This document shows, in pieces, positions 35,089 through 43,516 of a DNA stretch of 64,000 nt. The DNA is from Haladaptatus halobius (GTDB taxonomy: Archaea > Halobacteriota > Halobacteria > Halobacteriales > Haladaptataceae). Each line of letters opens with the position of its first letter. Positions within the stretch are counted from its first letter, which is position 1. The translations under genes were made by a program, and so were the position numbers. Location: assembly GCF_020618475.1 (NCBI RefSeq), contig NZ_CP085335.1:1364001-1428000 (forward strand), written 5' to 3'. The notes beneath the pieces are model-generated. The model searched no databases. It was not told the origin of the DNA and worked only from the letters and a program-made list of their open reading frames with translations.

Positions 35089-35200
35089 TGTTTGAGTAAG
35101 ATACTACGATGTATAATAAATTTTTTGGGTCGCTCGGAGACATCGGCAAATCCGACGGTGTTTGTAGCAGTTTTCAGGGACGGATGCGTATTCGCTGGTG

Positions 35201-36289
35201 ATGACCGACGACTTATTCAGTTCCTTCTCGCTCCGCGAGTGTTCGGCACGAAACCGCGTGATGGTGTCGCCGATGTGCCAATACTCCTGTGACGACGATG
35301 GACTTGCGACCGACTGGCACCGCGTTCACCTCGGAAGCCGTGCCATCGGTGGCGCAGGTATCGTGATGACCGAAGCGACGGCGGTCGAGCCTCGCGGCCG
35401 GATATCGCCGAACGACCTCGGCATCTGGAACGACGACCACGCGGACGCTCTCGCTCCCGTCGCGGAGTTCGTCGGCGAACAAGGCGCTCTCCCGGCCATC
35501 CAACTCGCCCACGCGGGTCGGAAGGCGAGTAAAACTCGCCCGTGGGACGGGAGCACCCCGTTACGACCTGACGAAGGGGGATGGGAAACCATCGCCCCGA
35601 GCGCGGACGCGTGGCCGTACGACGGAGACCCGCCGGAGATTCGAGCGATGACCCGCGACGACATCGAAACCGTCGTGGATGCGTTCGCGTCGGCGGCCCG
35701 GTGCTCGCTTGACGCCGGATTCGAGATCGTCGAAGTCCACGCCGCCCACGGTTACCTCCTCCACGAATTCCTGTCGCCCATCACCAACCACCGCGAAGAC
35801 GAGTACGGCGGTTGTTTCGAGAATCGAACCCGCATCGTCCGCGAGGTGACCGAAGCCGTTCGCGCGGTGTGGCCCGACGACAAACCGGTGTTCGTCCGCA
35901 TCTCCGCGACCGACTGGTTACCAGACCACGAATCGTGGACCGTCGAGGACTCCGTCCGCCTCAGTGACCAACTCGCCGACGTGGGTGCGGATCTCGTCGA
36001 CGTGAGCGCAGGCGGCCTCCACCCCGACCAGCGGATTCCGAATCCCGGCCCCAACTATCAGGTTCCCTACGCCGAACGAATCCGCGAGGAAACTTCCCTC
36101 CCCGTCGGCGCGGTCGGCGGCATCACCGAACCGGCGCAGGCCGACGCACTCGTCCGAAACGAGCGCGCGGATCTCGCGGTCGTCGGGCGCGAACATCTCC
36201 GCGACCCGTACTTCACGCTCCACGCCGCGAAGGAACTCGGTGCGGAAGACCGCGTCGAGTGGCCGGTGCAGTACCGCCGCGCGACGTAG
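35201..36289 (+). CDS. Old-yellow-enzyme-type NADH:flavin oxidoreductase (YqjM-like)
   Basis: About 362 residues, a TIM-barrel flavoprotein: SARNRVMVSPMCQYSCDDDG at the FMN site (the Cys in MCQY marks the YqjM class), IQLAHAGRKAS with the active-site His, EVHAAHGYLLHEFLSPITN with a His-His/Tyr pair, RTRIVREV, and LAVVGREHLRDPYFTLHAA at the phosphate end. It reduces activated C=C bonds with NAD(P)H; the physiological substrate is unknown. The ATG at 35201 follows a GTG at 35198. Single-gene unit. Confidence 0.9.
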   Translation: MTDDLFSSFSLRECSARNRVMVSPMCQYSCDDDGLATDWHRVHLGSRAIGGAGIVMTEATAVEPRGRISPNDLGIWNDDHADALAPVAEFVGEQGALPAIQLAHAGRKASKTRPWDGSTPLRPDEGGWETIAPSADAWPYDGDPPEIRAMTRDDIETVVDAFASAARCSLDAGFEIVEVHAAHGYLLHEFLSPITNHREDEYGGCFENRTRIVREVTEAVRAVWPDDKPVFVRISATDWLPDHESWTVEDSVRLSDQLADVGADLVDVSAGGLHPDQRIPNPGPNYQVPYAERIREETSLPVGAVGGITEPAQADALVRNERADLAVVGREHLRDPYFTLHAAKELGAEDRVEWPVQYRRAT

Positions 36290-36303
36290 GCTCCTCGTGC
36301 AGG

Positions 36304-36652
36304 TTACACCCACTCACCCTCGACGTGCTCTTTCACCGTCTTGGTGGTATCGGAAATCGAGGGAAGCGTCGCCGCCGGTCAAGGGTCGACTACGCGCTTG
36401 CGGTCCGAACTCGACGACCTTCTCCCAGCCGCTCTGGCGACGCGCGAGCACGTCGCCGCCGCCACCGACGGCGAACGGCCCTTCTGCGGTGTCGACGACG
36501 CCGTTTAAGGTCTTTTTCGTCGGCGATTCGACGACGCTCCAGCCGTTCGACGATTCGGTCTGCGCCGACGCTACGAAACCGACTCCGCCGACGGAGGCGA
36601 TAGTGGTCGCGCCCCCGATTCGAAGAAACTGACGTCTCGTGTGTTGCGTCAT
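36304..36652 (-). pseudogene. Tat-exported YCF48-like beta-propeller protein, gutted by deletion
   Basis: The frame starts well: a Tat signal (QHTRRQFLRIGGATTIAS) and the first propeller blade (WSVVESPTKKTLNGVVDTAE, GPFAVGGGGDVLARRQSGWE). After VVEFGP the family sequence is lost. A plausible original C-terminus (DTTKTVKEHVEGEWV then TAA at 36304-36306) appears in a different frame just downstream. The expected body of several hundred residues is missing, so an internal deletion with frame change is the likely cause. Confidence 0.65.
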
Positions 36653-36894
36653 TTCTACACACCGTGTTACTATTCGCCGGCATCGAGTAAATAACATGTA
36701 TAAGTTCATTTAATATATTTCGCGTATTAAATCTATTTAGCGAACGTTTCCGATGCTCGTTGTGGTTCTACAACGACTGCGTCGAAGTGTTCTCGAGAGT
36801 CGGAGGCTCTGTCGTTCACGTACTTCGTCTTCCACCGCATTCCCGTCGCACTTCGTCGTAACTCCTCGCCGCGCACGTGAAGTAAACGAATAGT
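36653..36894. other. AT-rich intergenic stretch
   Basis: 240 bases with several A/T runs (ATGTATAAGTTCATTTAATATATTTC at 36697-36720 region). It probably holds the promoter of the Tat protein remnant. I see no gene in it. Confidence 0.5.
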
Positions 36895-37113
36895 TTACCG
36901 GACGAGTAGTTCGATTTCCGAGATAAGCATCGCTTCGCACAGCTCACAGCGATAATATACGTTTCTGCCGTCGTCGCCGACGTGTCGAAGGTCGTCGTCC
37001 GGATGTTCGCACCGGTTTTCGTTCGACCCGACGACCCAGGTTTTCGTGCTTAGTTCGTCCGTTTGCGCGTCGAGAGCGTCGTCCGACTGTACTGTACGGT
37101 TCGTTTTTTCCAT
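36895..37113 (-). CDS. Small haloarchaeal zinc-binding protein
   Basis: 72 residues from MEKTNRTVQSDDALD. The second half holds RCEHPDDDLRHVGDDG and VYYRCELCEAMLI, a C/H...CxxC pattern that could bind one zinc ion. The start at 37113 is chosen because the longer open frame runs through the HxlR control region and shows no coding character. It is divergent from the HxlR gene and could belong to its regulon. Confidence 0.65.
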   Translation of the reverse strand: MEKTNRTVQSDDALDAQTDELSTKTWVVGSNENRCEHPDDDLRHVGDDGRNVYYRCELCEAMLISEIELLVR

Positions 37114-37167
37114 AAACGGAAGTTGGCTCCCCGATCCCAAATACGTGTCAGTACCATGTAATATTGC

Positions 37168-37187
37168 TAGTACCTCAAAAGGTACTA
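37168..37187. promoter_or_regulatory. HxlR operator candidate TAGTACC-N6-GGTACTA
   Basis: A perfect 7-base inverted repeat (TAGTACCTCAAAAGGTACTA) lies in the divergent region, 45 bases before the HxlR ATG and 54 before the small zinc protein ATG. GTAC-centred palindromes are typical for HxlR-type regulators. A further half site, AGTACC, occurs at 37150-37155. It could control both genes. Confidence 0.65.
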
Positions 37188-37231
37188 CCTCACTCAAGTA
37201 GAAGTAACTCGTACGGAGGAACGGAATCGAG

Positions 37232-37555
37232 ATGCAAAGGGCGGAGCACTCCGACTGGCAACGTACGTGGCACGGCCTCTGGGACATCCTCGGCTGTAAG
37301 TGGACGTTCCACATCATCCGACTCCTCTCGACGAGTGAACACGGATTCAACGAGATGGAACGAGTGCTCAAAGGAATCACTTCGACCATGCTTTCCCGAC
37401 GACTCAAACAGCTCGAGTCCGAGGGTATCGTCTCGAGAGAGGTAGAGCAGACGTCGCCGCCGACGACGACGTACCGACTAACCGAGACGGGACGGGAGTT
37501 GAGCGGAATCCTTCGTGAAATCGAGGAACTGAACCCGACCGGCAACCGCGACTGA
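37232..37555 (+). CDS. HxlR-family winged-helix regulator
   Basis: 107 residues. HxlR landmarks: TWHGLWDILGCKWTFHIIRL, the recognition region HGFNEMERVLKGITSTMLSR, RLKQLESEGIVSREV and the wing PPTTTYRLTETGREL. The usual single N-terminal Cys is not evident; C22 lies in ILGCKW, so redox sensing is uncertain. A 7-base palindrome just upstream suggests autoregulation. It acts as a dimeric DNA-binding protein. Confidence 0.92.
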   Translation: MQRAEHSDWQRTWHGLWDILGCKWTFHIIRLLSTSEHGFNEMERVLKGITSTMLSRRLKQLESEGIVSREVEQTSPPTTTYRLTETGRELSGILREIEELNPTGNRD

Positions 37556-37667
37556 GAGGTGTCCCTCGTCTCCGAACACCCGGTTTTCCTGTTCAACGAC
37601 CGATTTTGGACCTCGACGATCGATGGAAACTCGAACGTGATGATTCCGATTCGCCCGAAATTCGGTG

Positions 37668-37688
37668 GTATTTGATATAGCGAAATAC
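37668..37688. promoter_or_regulatory. Inverted repeat GTATTT-N9-AAATAC upstream of the acetyltransferase
   Basis: A perfect 6-base inverted repeat enclosing an AT-rich GATATAG lies 50 to 70 bases before the likely ATG at 37741. It overlaps the expected TATA region and could be an operator or simply the promoter. Confidence 0.4.
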
Positions 37689-37740
37689 GATACACATGCT
37701 CGATACGAAGCTATTTGACGCCTCACATCTATCGCCCGTC

Positions 37741-39000
37741 ATGCCCGAATATCGGCCGGTTCCCGCCGACGAAGAAGAATATCGACGATTATTACGCTAC
37801 GCATTTCGACCGGAGGCGGGACCGGAGTTGGACGAAGACGACGACGAACCGGAACTCGGCGACCGGCGCGGTCTCTTCGAAGGTGACGACCTACGCTGCG
37901 TCTGCAAACACTACTGGTTCACCGCTCGCGTCCGCGGCGACTGGCACGACGTGGCCGGACTGTCCGCCGTCGCGTCACCCCCCGAAAACCGACGGAGGGG
38001 GCTGGTAGCGCAGCTGCTCGCGGAGTCGCTCTCGGAGTACCGCGAGAATGAGGTGTACTTCTCCGCGCTCTGGCCCTTCGACTACGGCTTCTACCGGAGG
38101 TACGGCTGGGGGACGGTGACCAAGTACACGAAGTACGAGACGACGCCGGACGCGCTGGCACTCGACACCGAGCCGACGGGCGAGTTCCGCCGCCTCGAAG
38201 CCGACGATTGGAGACTGCTCGAACCGGTCTTGGACGCCCACGGCGAGCGGTACACGCTCACGATCGACCGCACCGAGGAGTGGTGGCGACACCGGGTGTT
38301 CGAAGGTTGGCAGAAAGATCCCTACGTGTACGCGTGGATGCGGGACGGCGAAGAGCAGCGTTCTTCGAACGTGAGTGATGACGAACCGCGAGACGACGAA
38401 GCGCGCGGCTACGTCGTCTACACCATCGAGGAGGACGGCGATGATAAGCGACTCCGCGTCTGGGAACTCGCCTACGCGGACGACGATGCCTACTGTCACC
38501 TCCTCCGGTTCGTCCAGTACCACGACTCGCAAGTCGAGCGAGTGCGCCTCTACGAACCCGAGAACACCGACCTGCTCGACGTGGTAGACGACCCCCGCAA
38601 AGTCGAGTGCGAGGTTCGAACCGGGCCGATGTTCCGACTCGTGGATGTACAACGCGCGCTCGAAAGCCTCTCGTACCCCGACGATGCGCGCGGTCGGGTC
38701 GTCTTGCAGGTCAGCGACCCGTTGGCCGAGTGGAACGAGGGAACCTTCGAACTCGTCACCGACGAGGTCGTTCGATGTGATCGAATCGACGCGGGCGACG
38801 ATTTCGATGCGAATCCCGACGCTACCTTCGACATCGACGCGACGACCGACGTGAACACGCTCTCGCAACTCGTCGCGGGCTACTACTCGGTCGAAGACGG
38901 CGAGCGCCTCGGCGACCTCGTCGTCGTGGACGCCGACGCCCGCGACCGTCTCGCCACCCTGTTCCCGAAACGGAACGTGTTCCTTCGGGAGGGCTTCTGA
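37741..39000 (+). CDS. GNAT-family N-acetyltransferase, Eis-like
   Basis: About 419 residues from MPEYRPVPADEEEYRRLLRY (an upstream ATG at 37696 is possible). The N-terminal GNAT domain has the acetyl-CoA loop VASPPENRRRGLVAQLLAESL and YFSALWPFDYGFYRRYGWG; a second acetyltransferase-like domain and a C-terminal SCP2-like domain (SQLVAGYYSVEDGERLGDL) follow. This three-domain build is that of Eis-type acetyltransferases. Residues 20-40 and 230-245 are acidic insertions. The substrate is unknown. Confidence 0.85.
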   Translation: MPEYRPVPADEEEYRRLLRYAFRPEAGPELDEDDDEPELGDRRGLFEGDDLRCVCKHYWFTARVRGDWHDVAGLSAVASPPENRRRGLVAQLLAESLSEYRENEVYFSALWPFDYGFYRRYGWGTVTKYTKYETTPDALALDTEPTGEFRRLEADDWRLLEPVLDAHGERYTLTIDRTEEWWRHRVFEGWQKDPYVYAWMRDGEEQRSSNVSDDEPRDDEARGYVVYTIEEDGDDKRLRVWELAYADDDAYCHLLRFVQYHDSQVERVRLYEPENTDLLDVVDDPRKVECEVRTGPMFRLVDVQRALESLSYPDDARGRVVLQVSDPLAEWNEGTFELVTDEVVRCDRIDAGDDFDANPDATFDIDATTDVNTLSQLVAGYYSVEDGERLGDLVVVDADARDRLATLFPKRNVFLREGF

Positions 39001-39039
39001 GCAACCAACGCTTTTGGTCTGCGGTGCTAACGTCGGAGT

Positions 39040-39756
39040 ATGTCCGACGACCGGAACGATCGCGAAGCCCTCGAAGAACGCATCGAGGAGTTGGAGACGA
39101 CGCTGCGCGACCTCCAGAGCGAACTCCGGCGGCCGCCGCACGGCCCGTTCGGTCTCCCCCGCCCGCCGACGCCCCGGGAAATGCTCTCGTTCACGGGCGA
39201 GTACGCCATCCCGACGCTCGTCGCCACGCTGGAGGCGAACGTCCGCGCGCTGAAGGCGCTCCAGCAGATAATCCGCCTCGTCGACCCCGAGCACGATTCG
39301 ACGCGGGAAGCGCACTCCGAACTCAGTTCCCGCGCGAATCGAGTGAGTAGAGCCACGCTTGACCGCCTCGAATCCACGCTGGAGGAAGTGGAGGGGGCGC
39401 TCACCGAAGGCGGACTGCCGCGCGAGCCGGGCGCGAGACGGGTTCTCGAAGACGCGCGAAAACTCAGCGAGGACATTCGAGAGGAGGTTTCGGCGGGGCG
39501 CGAGCGGGCCGATGCCGGGCGCGAGACCGCCAAATCGATAGATATCGAAGACGTCGATGGTGACGATGACGGGGAAGACGAGAACGCGATAGAAGACGAC
39601 GAGGACGAGAAGCCCGAGGTGGACGTGGACGCCGAACTGCGCTCGATTCGGAAGGAACTCGGCGTGGAGGACGAGGGGGACGCGGACGACGTGCCGGGTG
39701 GCGACGCGAGCGATACGGGTTCAAACACCGGCGATTCGGACGATCCTGACGAGTGA
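39040..39756 (+). CDS. Acidic coiled-coil haloarchaeal protein
   Basis: 238 residues. A coiled coil opens the protein (REALEERIEELETTLRDLQSE), then a Pro-rich turn (RPPHGPFGLPRPPTPREML), a helical core (YAIPTLVATLEANVRALKAL) and a second coiled coil (TLDRLESTLEEVEGAL). The final third is extremely Asp/Glu-rich. Proteins of this shape are found across haloarchaea without assigned role. Confidence 0.75.
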   Translation: MSDDRNDREALEERIEELETTLRDLQSELRRPPHGPFGLPRPPTPREMLSFTGEYAIPTLVATLEANVRALKALQQIIRLVDPEHDSTREAHSELSSRANRVSRATLDRLESTLEEVEGALTEGGLPREPGARRVLEDARKLSEDIREEVSAGRERADAGRETAKSIDIEDVDGDDDGEDENAIEDDEDEKPEVDVDAELRSIRKELGVEDEGDADDVPGGDASDTGSNTGDSDDPDE

Positions 39757-39819
39757 GGAGCGTTCGAGGGAGTATGAGCGATTGCGAGGGATTAGAACGA
39801 GAAGGAGGGACTTCGAGTT

Positions 39820-40182
39820 TCAAACAGGTTCGAACCGATAGCCACCCCAGTCCTGACTCGCGGCTTCCCGAATCCCGGCTTCGGGGTCGCGCAGTTCGTT
39901 GACGTGAACCGGGCGAACCTCGTCGCCGATTTCCACGTCGCCGGTCGTCAGTTGTCCGATGGTTCGCACCGTCTTCCCGCTCACCATGAACTCCACGATG
40001 GCGAGGTGGTTCGGCTGACGGACGCCGGGCGGCGTCGCGGTGCTGGTCGTCCACGTCACGATTTCGGCGGTGCGGTCGGTCAGGTCGATGGTCTCCTTCT
40101 GCGGTTCCGCGCACTCCGGACAGTGCGGGTGGCCCGGATGGGTGAGGTGGTCGTTCGGACAGCGGTGTGCTTCGAGCGTCAT
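39820..40182 (-). CDS. DUF35 OB-fold/zinc-ribbon acyl-CoA-binding protein
   Basis: 120 residues. An N-terminal rubredoxin-like ribbon (HRCPNDHLTHPGHPHCPEC) is followed by an OB fold (IVTWTTSTATPPGV, AIVEFMVSGKTVRTIGQL, IGDEVRPVHV). Such proteins bind to thiolases and channel acyl-CoA between thiolase and partner enzymes. The thiolase gene ends two bases upstream, so the pair is an operon. Note the first metal site reads CPND...H rather than CxxC, which may alter zinc binding. Confidence 0.88.
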   Translation of the reverse strand: MTLEAHRCPNDHLTHPGHPHCPECAEPQKETIDLTDRTAEIVTWTTSTATPPGVRQPNHLAIVEFMVSGKTVRTIGQLTTGDVEIGDEVRPVHVNELRDPEAGIREAASQDWGGYRFEPV

Positions 40183-40184
40183 GA

Positions 40185-41336
40185 TCAGGGTGCCTCCATG
40201 ATGGTGGTGGTGACGCAGTTGCCGAACCCGCCGACGTTGCAGGCCAGCGCGACCCCCGCCTCGACCTGTCGCTTCCCAGCCGCGCCGAGCAACTGCTGGT
40301 GGAGTTCGTACGCCTGTGCGACCCCGCTCGCGCCGAGCGGGTGGCCCTTCGATTTCAGCCCCCCGGAGGTGTTGATGGGCAACTCACCGTCGCGGTCGGT
40401 CACCCCCGTCTCGACGGCCTTCCACCCCTCGCCCTGGTCGAAGAAGCCGACCGCCTCGCTCTGGAGGAATTCGAGGATGGTGAACATGTCGTGTAATTCT
40501 GCTACGTCCACGTCGCCGGGGTCGCGCTCCGCCATCTGGTAGGCGAGTTCGCTGCTTTCGTAGGCCGCTCCCATCACCGTCGGGTCGGCGCGCTGGTGGA
40601 CGACGTGGGTGTCCGTCGCGCCCGCGATGCCCGAGACGATGGTGTAGTCGTCGGTGTACTCGGCCGCCTTCGACTCGGAACAGAACAGCAGCGCCGCGCT
40701 TCCGTCCGTGATGGGGCAGAAGTCGTACAATCGCAGGGGGTCGGCGACGATAGGTGAGTCCATCACCGTCTCCAGATCGACCTCCTTGCGGAACTGAGCA
40801 TGCGGGTTGTCAAGCCCGTTTCGGTGGTTCTTCACCGCCACCTTCCCTAGACTCTCGCGCGGCGCGCCGTACTCGTGAAGATATCGCCGGGCGGTTAGCC
40901 CCGCGAAACTCGGGAGAGTGACGCCGTGTTTGTACTCCTCGGGATGGGTGAGCGAAGCGATGACGTCCGTCGATTCTGCGGTCGACCTGTGAGTCATCTT
41001 CTCGCCCCCGACGAGCAAGGTGAGGTCGCTCGCGCCCGAGGCGACCGACTGCCACGCGGCGTAGATTCCGGCCCCGCCGCTGGCGCTCGTCTGGTCGACG
41101 CGCTGGGCGAACGCCGGGAGCGCGCCCAGGTCGTGTGCCAGTGCGTTCGGAACCCCGGTCTGTCCCTCGAACTCGCCGCTCGCCATGTTCGAGACGTACA
41201 GATGCTCCACGTCGAGCGGCGAGACGCCGGCGTCGTCGAGGCAGGCCTCCCCGGCTTCCGCAAGTAGTTCGCGTATCCAAGCGTCGCGCTTTCCGAACTG
41301 CGTCATCGACGCCCCGATGATTGCGACTCGATCCAT
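40185..41336 (-). CDS. Thiolase-family protein, partner of DUF35 protein, Ser at the nucleophile position
   Basis: 383 residues from MDRVAIIGASMTQFGKR (GTG at 41345 also possible). Thiolase landmarks include VDQTSASGGAGIYAAWQSV, DPLRLYDFCPITDGSAALL, VDVAELHDMFTILEF and the C-terminal SGGLKSKGHPLGASG with catalytic His, ending CNVGGFGNC. The usual nucleophilic Cys in CASG is Ser 84 here. Archaeal thiolase/DUF35 pairs serve acetoacetyl-CoA formation or beta-oxidation; with Ser the condensation reaction may be lost. The next gene, two bases on, is its likely partner. Confidence 0.87.
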   Translation of the reverse strand: MDRVAIIGASMTQFGKRDAWIRELLAEAGEACLDDAGVSPLDVEHLYVSNMASGEFEGQTGVPNALAHDLGALPAFAQRVDQTSASGGAGIYAAWQSVASGASDLTLLVGGEKMTHRSTAESTDVIASLTHPEEYKHGVTLPSFAGLTARRYLHEYGAPRESLGKVAVKNHRNGLDNPHAQFRKEVDLETVMDSPIVADPLRLYDFCPITDGSAALLFCSESKAAEYTDDYTIVSGIAGATDTHVVHQRADPTVMGAAYESSELAYQMAERDPGDVDVAELHDMFTILEFLQSEAVGFFDQGEGWKAVETGVTDRDGELPINTSGGLKSKGHPLGASGVAQAYELHQQLLGAAGKRQVEAGVALACNVGGFGNCVTTTIMEAP

Positions 41337-41459
41337 GTCCCACACGACGTAGCGGTGGGTTTAGAATCTTGAGATTCGTAAAGAGGCCGAGAGTCGGGTA
41401 CTGTCTCTCCGCTGACGTGAGATAGACCCAAGGTGCTCGGTACCGTACCTCCTCCTGCC

Positions 41460-41765
41460 GTGGCAAACGACAAAGACGACCTCAGTTCCATCACGGGACT
41501 GCCAGAGGAACTCGGCATCGACGAAGATCTGGGGAGAACCGAACAGCATCTCAGCATCCGCACGGAGAAACGTCGGTACGACAAGCCCGTCACCATCGTC
41601 GAGGGATTGGACTCCGGCGAGGTCGACGTAAAAGAACTCGCGTCGGAACTAAAACGGAAGATGGCGACCGGGGGGACGATAAACGAGGGGGCGATAGAAC
41701 TACAGGGCGACCACCGCGATCGCGTGGCGGAGGTACTGCGGGAGAAGGGGTACGAGGTCGCGTAG
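41460..41765 (+). CDS. SUI1/eIF1-family translation initiation factor
   Basis: 101 residues from a GTG at 41460 (VANDKDDLSSITGLPEELGI). SUI1 core: HLSIRTEKRRYDKPVTIVEG, DVKELASELKRKMATGGTI, NEGAIELQGDHRDRVAEVL. It helps select the start codon on the small ribosomal subunit. The GTG start gives the expected length; the longer frame back to 41433 would add nine residues unlike the family. Confidence 0.9.
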   Translation: MANDKDDLSSITGLPEELGIDEDLGRTEQHLSIRTEKRRYDKPVTIVEGLDSGEVDVKELASELKRKMATGGTINEGAIELQGDHRDRVAEVLREKGYEVA

Positions 41766-41880
41766 CCTAACGACGCCCGCTCTCGCTCGAGGAGTTCGAC
41801 CCGGCGCTTACCTCGAGGAACGCCGCCGAAGCCTTATCTCCGCTCGGCTCTCAGAAACGGTATGGAAATTCGGTGGGAGG

Positions 41881-42234
41881 ATGCGAAGTAGGCTCTTCGG
41901 CGGTCGATTTCCGCGGATACTCATCCTGTTCTTACTGCTAGGACTCGCGCGACGACTGTTCTTCGCCGGCAACGGCGGTAGTGGCGGACGCACCGTGCTG
42001 CTCCCCGGCGTGGACGGTGCGATGCTCGTCGCGTTCGCCGCCGTCGTCCTGGCGGTCGGCGGCGTGCTGGCGTACCGCGCCGGGATACTCCCGTGGGGCA
42101 CGGATTCGAGGTCTCTCACGGAGCGACCGGACGGCGATTATGCCTGTCGGTACTGCGGCGAGAATCTGGACCACTACAGGAGTCGGTGTCCGTACTGCGA
42201 GACGCGAAACCCCGTCGGCGACCCTGAGAGTTGA
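41881..42234 (+). CDS. Small membrane protein with C-terminal zinc ribbon
   Basis: 117 residues: a basic start, hydrophobic segments at about 11-28 (RILILFLLLGLARRLFF) and 46-68 (GAMLVAFAAVVLAVGGVLAYRAG), then a cytoplasmic-looking zinc ribbon (YACRYCGENLDHYRSRCPYC). The two CxxC pairs are intact. It is a haloarchaeal protein of unknown role. Start ATG at 41881. Confidence 0.75.
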   Translation: MRSRLFGGRFPRILILFLLLGLARRLFFAGNGGSGGRTVLLPGVDGAMLVAFAAVVLAVGGVLAYRAGILPWGTDSRSLTERPDGDYACRYCGENLDHYRSRCPYCETRNPVGDPES

Positions 42235-42288
42235 TGAACTCGTTGCTTCCGATAGGTTATTCCTTTTCGCACAGCTAGCTGTATCGTC

Positions 42289-42912
42289 ATGTCGATAGGC
42301 TCCGTACTCGCGTACGGTATGGAGGGGAAAAAGCTCCTGATGATCGTCGGCGACTTCGGCGAAGATTACGAGATGATGGTACCGTTCCAAGCACTGCAGG
42401 CGGTCGGCCACGAGGTGGACGCGGTGTGTCCGGACAAGGATGCGGACGATACGGTGAAGACCGCGGTTCACGACTTCCGGGGCGACCAAACATATTTGGA
42501 GTCGAGAGGCCACGATTTCACGCTCACGAAAGCGTTCGACGAGGTCGACCCCGCCGACTATGACGGACTCGTCCTTCCTGGGGGACGCGCGCCGGAATAC
42601 CTCCGGACCCGTGACGAGGTCGTCGAGACGGTGCGCCACTTCGCGGACGAGGGCAAACCCATTGCCGCCATCTGCCACGCCGCCCAGATACTGGCGGCGG
42701 CTGACGTCATCAAGGGCCGGACGTGTTCGGCTTATCCCGCGCTCCGAACCGACGTGGAAGACGCCGGCGGGGAGTACTACGATGGCGTGACCGCCGACGG
42801 AAATCTGGTGACCGGACGCGACTGGAGCGACCACGTCGAGTGGCTATCGCAATTCTTAGACGTCCTAGGTACGACCGTGGAACACGAACGGACCGCGACC
42901 GTGGACGATTAA
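42289..42912 (+). CDS. DJ-1/PfpI-family protein
   Basis: 207 residues, or about 197 from the second ATG at 42319. The family nucleophile elbow is AAICHAAQILA with the reactive Cys; LLMIVGDFGEDYEMMVPFQ, GLVLPGGRAPEYLRT and TVDG-type end sequence agree. The group includes glyoxalase III/deglycase and intracellular protease-like proteins; activity cannot be settled here. A promoter-like GGTTATTCC region precedes it. Confidence 0.9.
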   Translation: MSIGSVLAYGMEGKKLLMIVGDFGEDYEMMVPFQALQAVGHEVDAVCPDKDADDTVKTAVHDFRGDQTYLESRGHDFTLTKAFDEVDPADYDGLVLPGGRAPEYLRTRDEVVETVRHFADEGKPIAAICHAAQILAAADVIKGRTCSAYPALRTDVEDAGGEYYDGVTADGNLVTGRDWSDHVEWLSQFLDVLGTTVEHERTATVDD

Positions 42913-43018
42913 CTGTCCCGCACTCGACTCTGCTTGTAATACAAACCGCGTCGATGACTTCGATCGATTTAAAACGTATCCGGTACGAAAGCGGCAAGTT
43001 GCGGCGAGGGGCTTAAGA

Positions 43019-43516
43019 TTAACCTGAGGTGGTCGTGGTAGTCGTGGTACCGCCTCCGCCACCGCCCTCGGTACTGGTGCTGAGCAGGTTAAGCGAGCTG
43101 CTGAATACCGACGCGTCGCCCGAGAACCGACGGGTGGATCCCGTGTTCAGCGAGAGGTCGCGGCCGAAGACGAACGTCGTGATCTGTCCCTGCGAACCCC
43201 CACCGCCGCCCAACAAGTAGCGGATGATGTACGCGTTGTAGTCGTCCGGCTGGCTGATCTCGGGGACGTTGCCCCCGCCAGGTCGCTGGAGGAGCCGAAC
43301 CGTCGTCGACGCCTCCAATGCTTGAATGACCCGGAACTGGACGTTCGGGTGGTAGTCGTAGGTGTACACCAGTACGTTCTGGCCTTGTGCGGACGCGCTG
43401 CCGGCGCTGCCGAGGCCGAGCGCGAGCGCGCCCGTCGCGAGCGCGCCCTTCTTCATGAACGACCGTCGTTCTTCCGATTCGACGTTTTCCGTGTCTTGTG
43501 GTTCTCGTTTGGTCAT
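43019..43516 (-). CDS. Tat-exported small secreted protein
   Basis: 165 residues from MTKREPQDTENVESEE. The Tat-like signal ERRSFMKKGALATGALALGL ends in SAGSASA. The mature part has VLVYTYDYHPNVQFRVIQAL, a Gly-rich loop (YLLGGGGGSQGQ), FVFGRDLSLNTGSTRRF, and a Gly/Thr repeat tail (GGGGGGTTTTTTTSG). It looks like a secreted beta-rich protein unique to haloarchaea; no enzyme motif. The Thr run may be O-glycosylated. Confidence 0.75.
   Translation of the reverse strand: MTKREPQDTENVESEERRSFMKKGALATGALALGLGSAGSASAQGQNVLVYTYDYHPNVQFRVIQALEASTTVRLLQRPGGGNVPEISQPDDYNAYIIRYLLGGGGGSQGQITTFVFGRDLSLNTGSTRRFSGDASVFSSSLNLLSTSTEGGGGGGTTTTTTTSG

Noticed and set aside
36895..37695. A 266-residue minus-strand gene including the HxlR region
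   Set aside because: Only the last 72 codons look coding; the rest is antisense to the HxlR gene and its operator.
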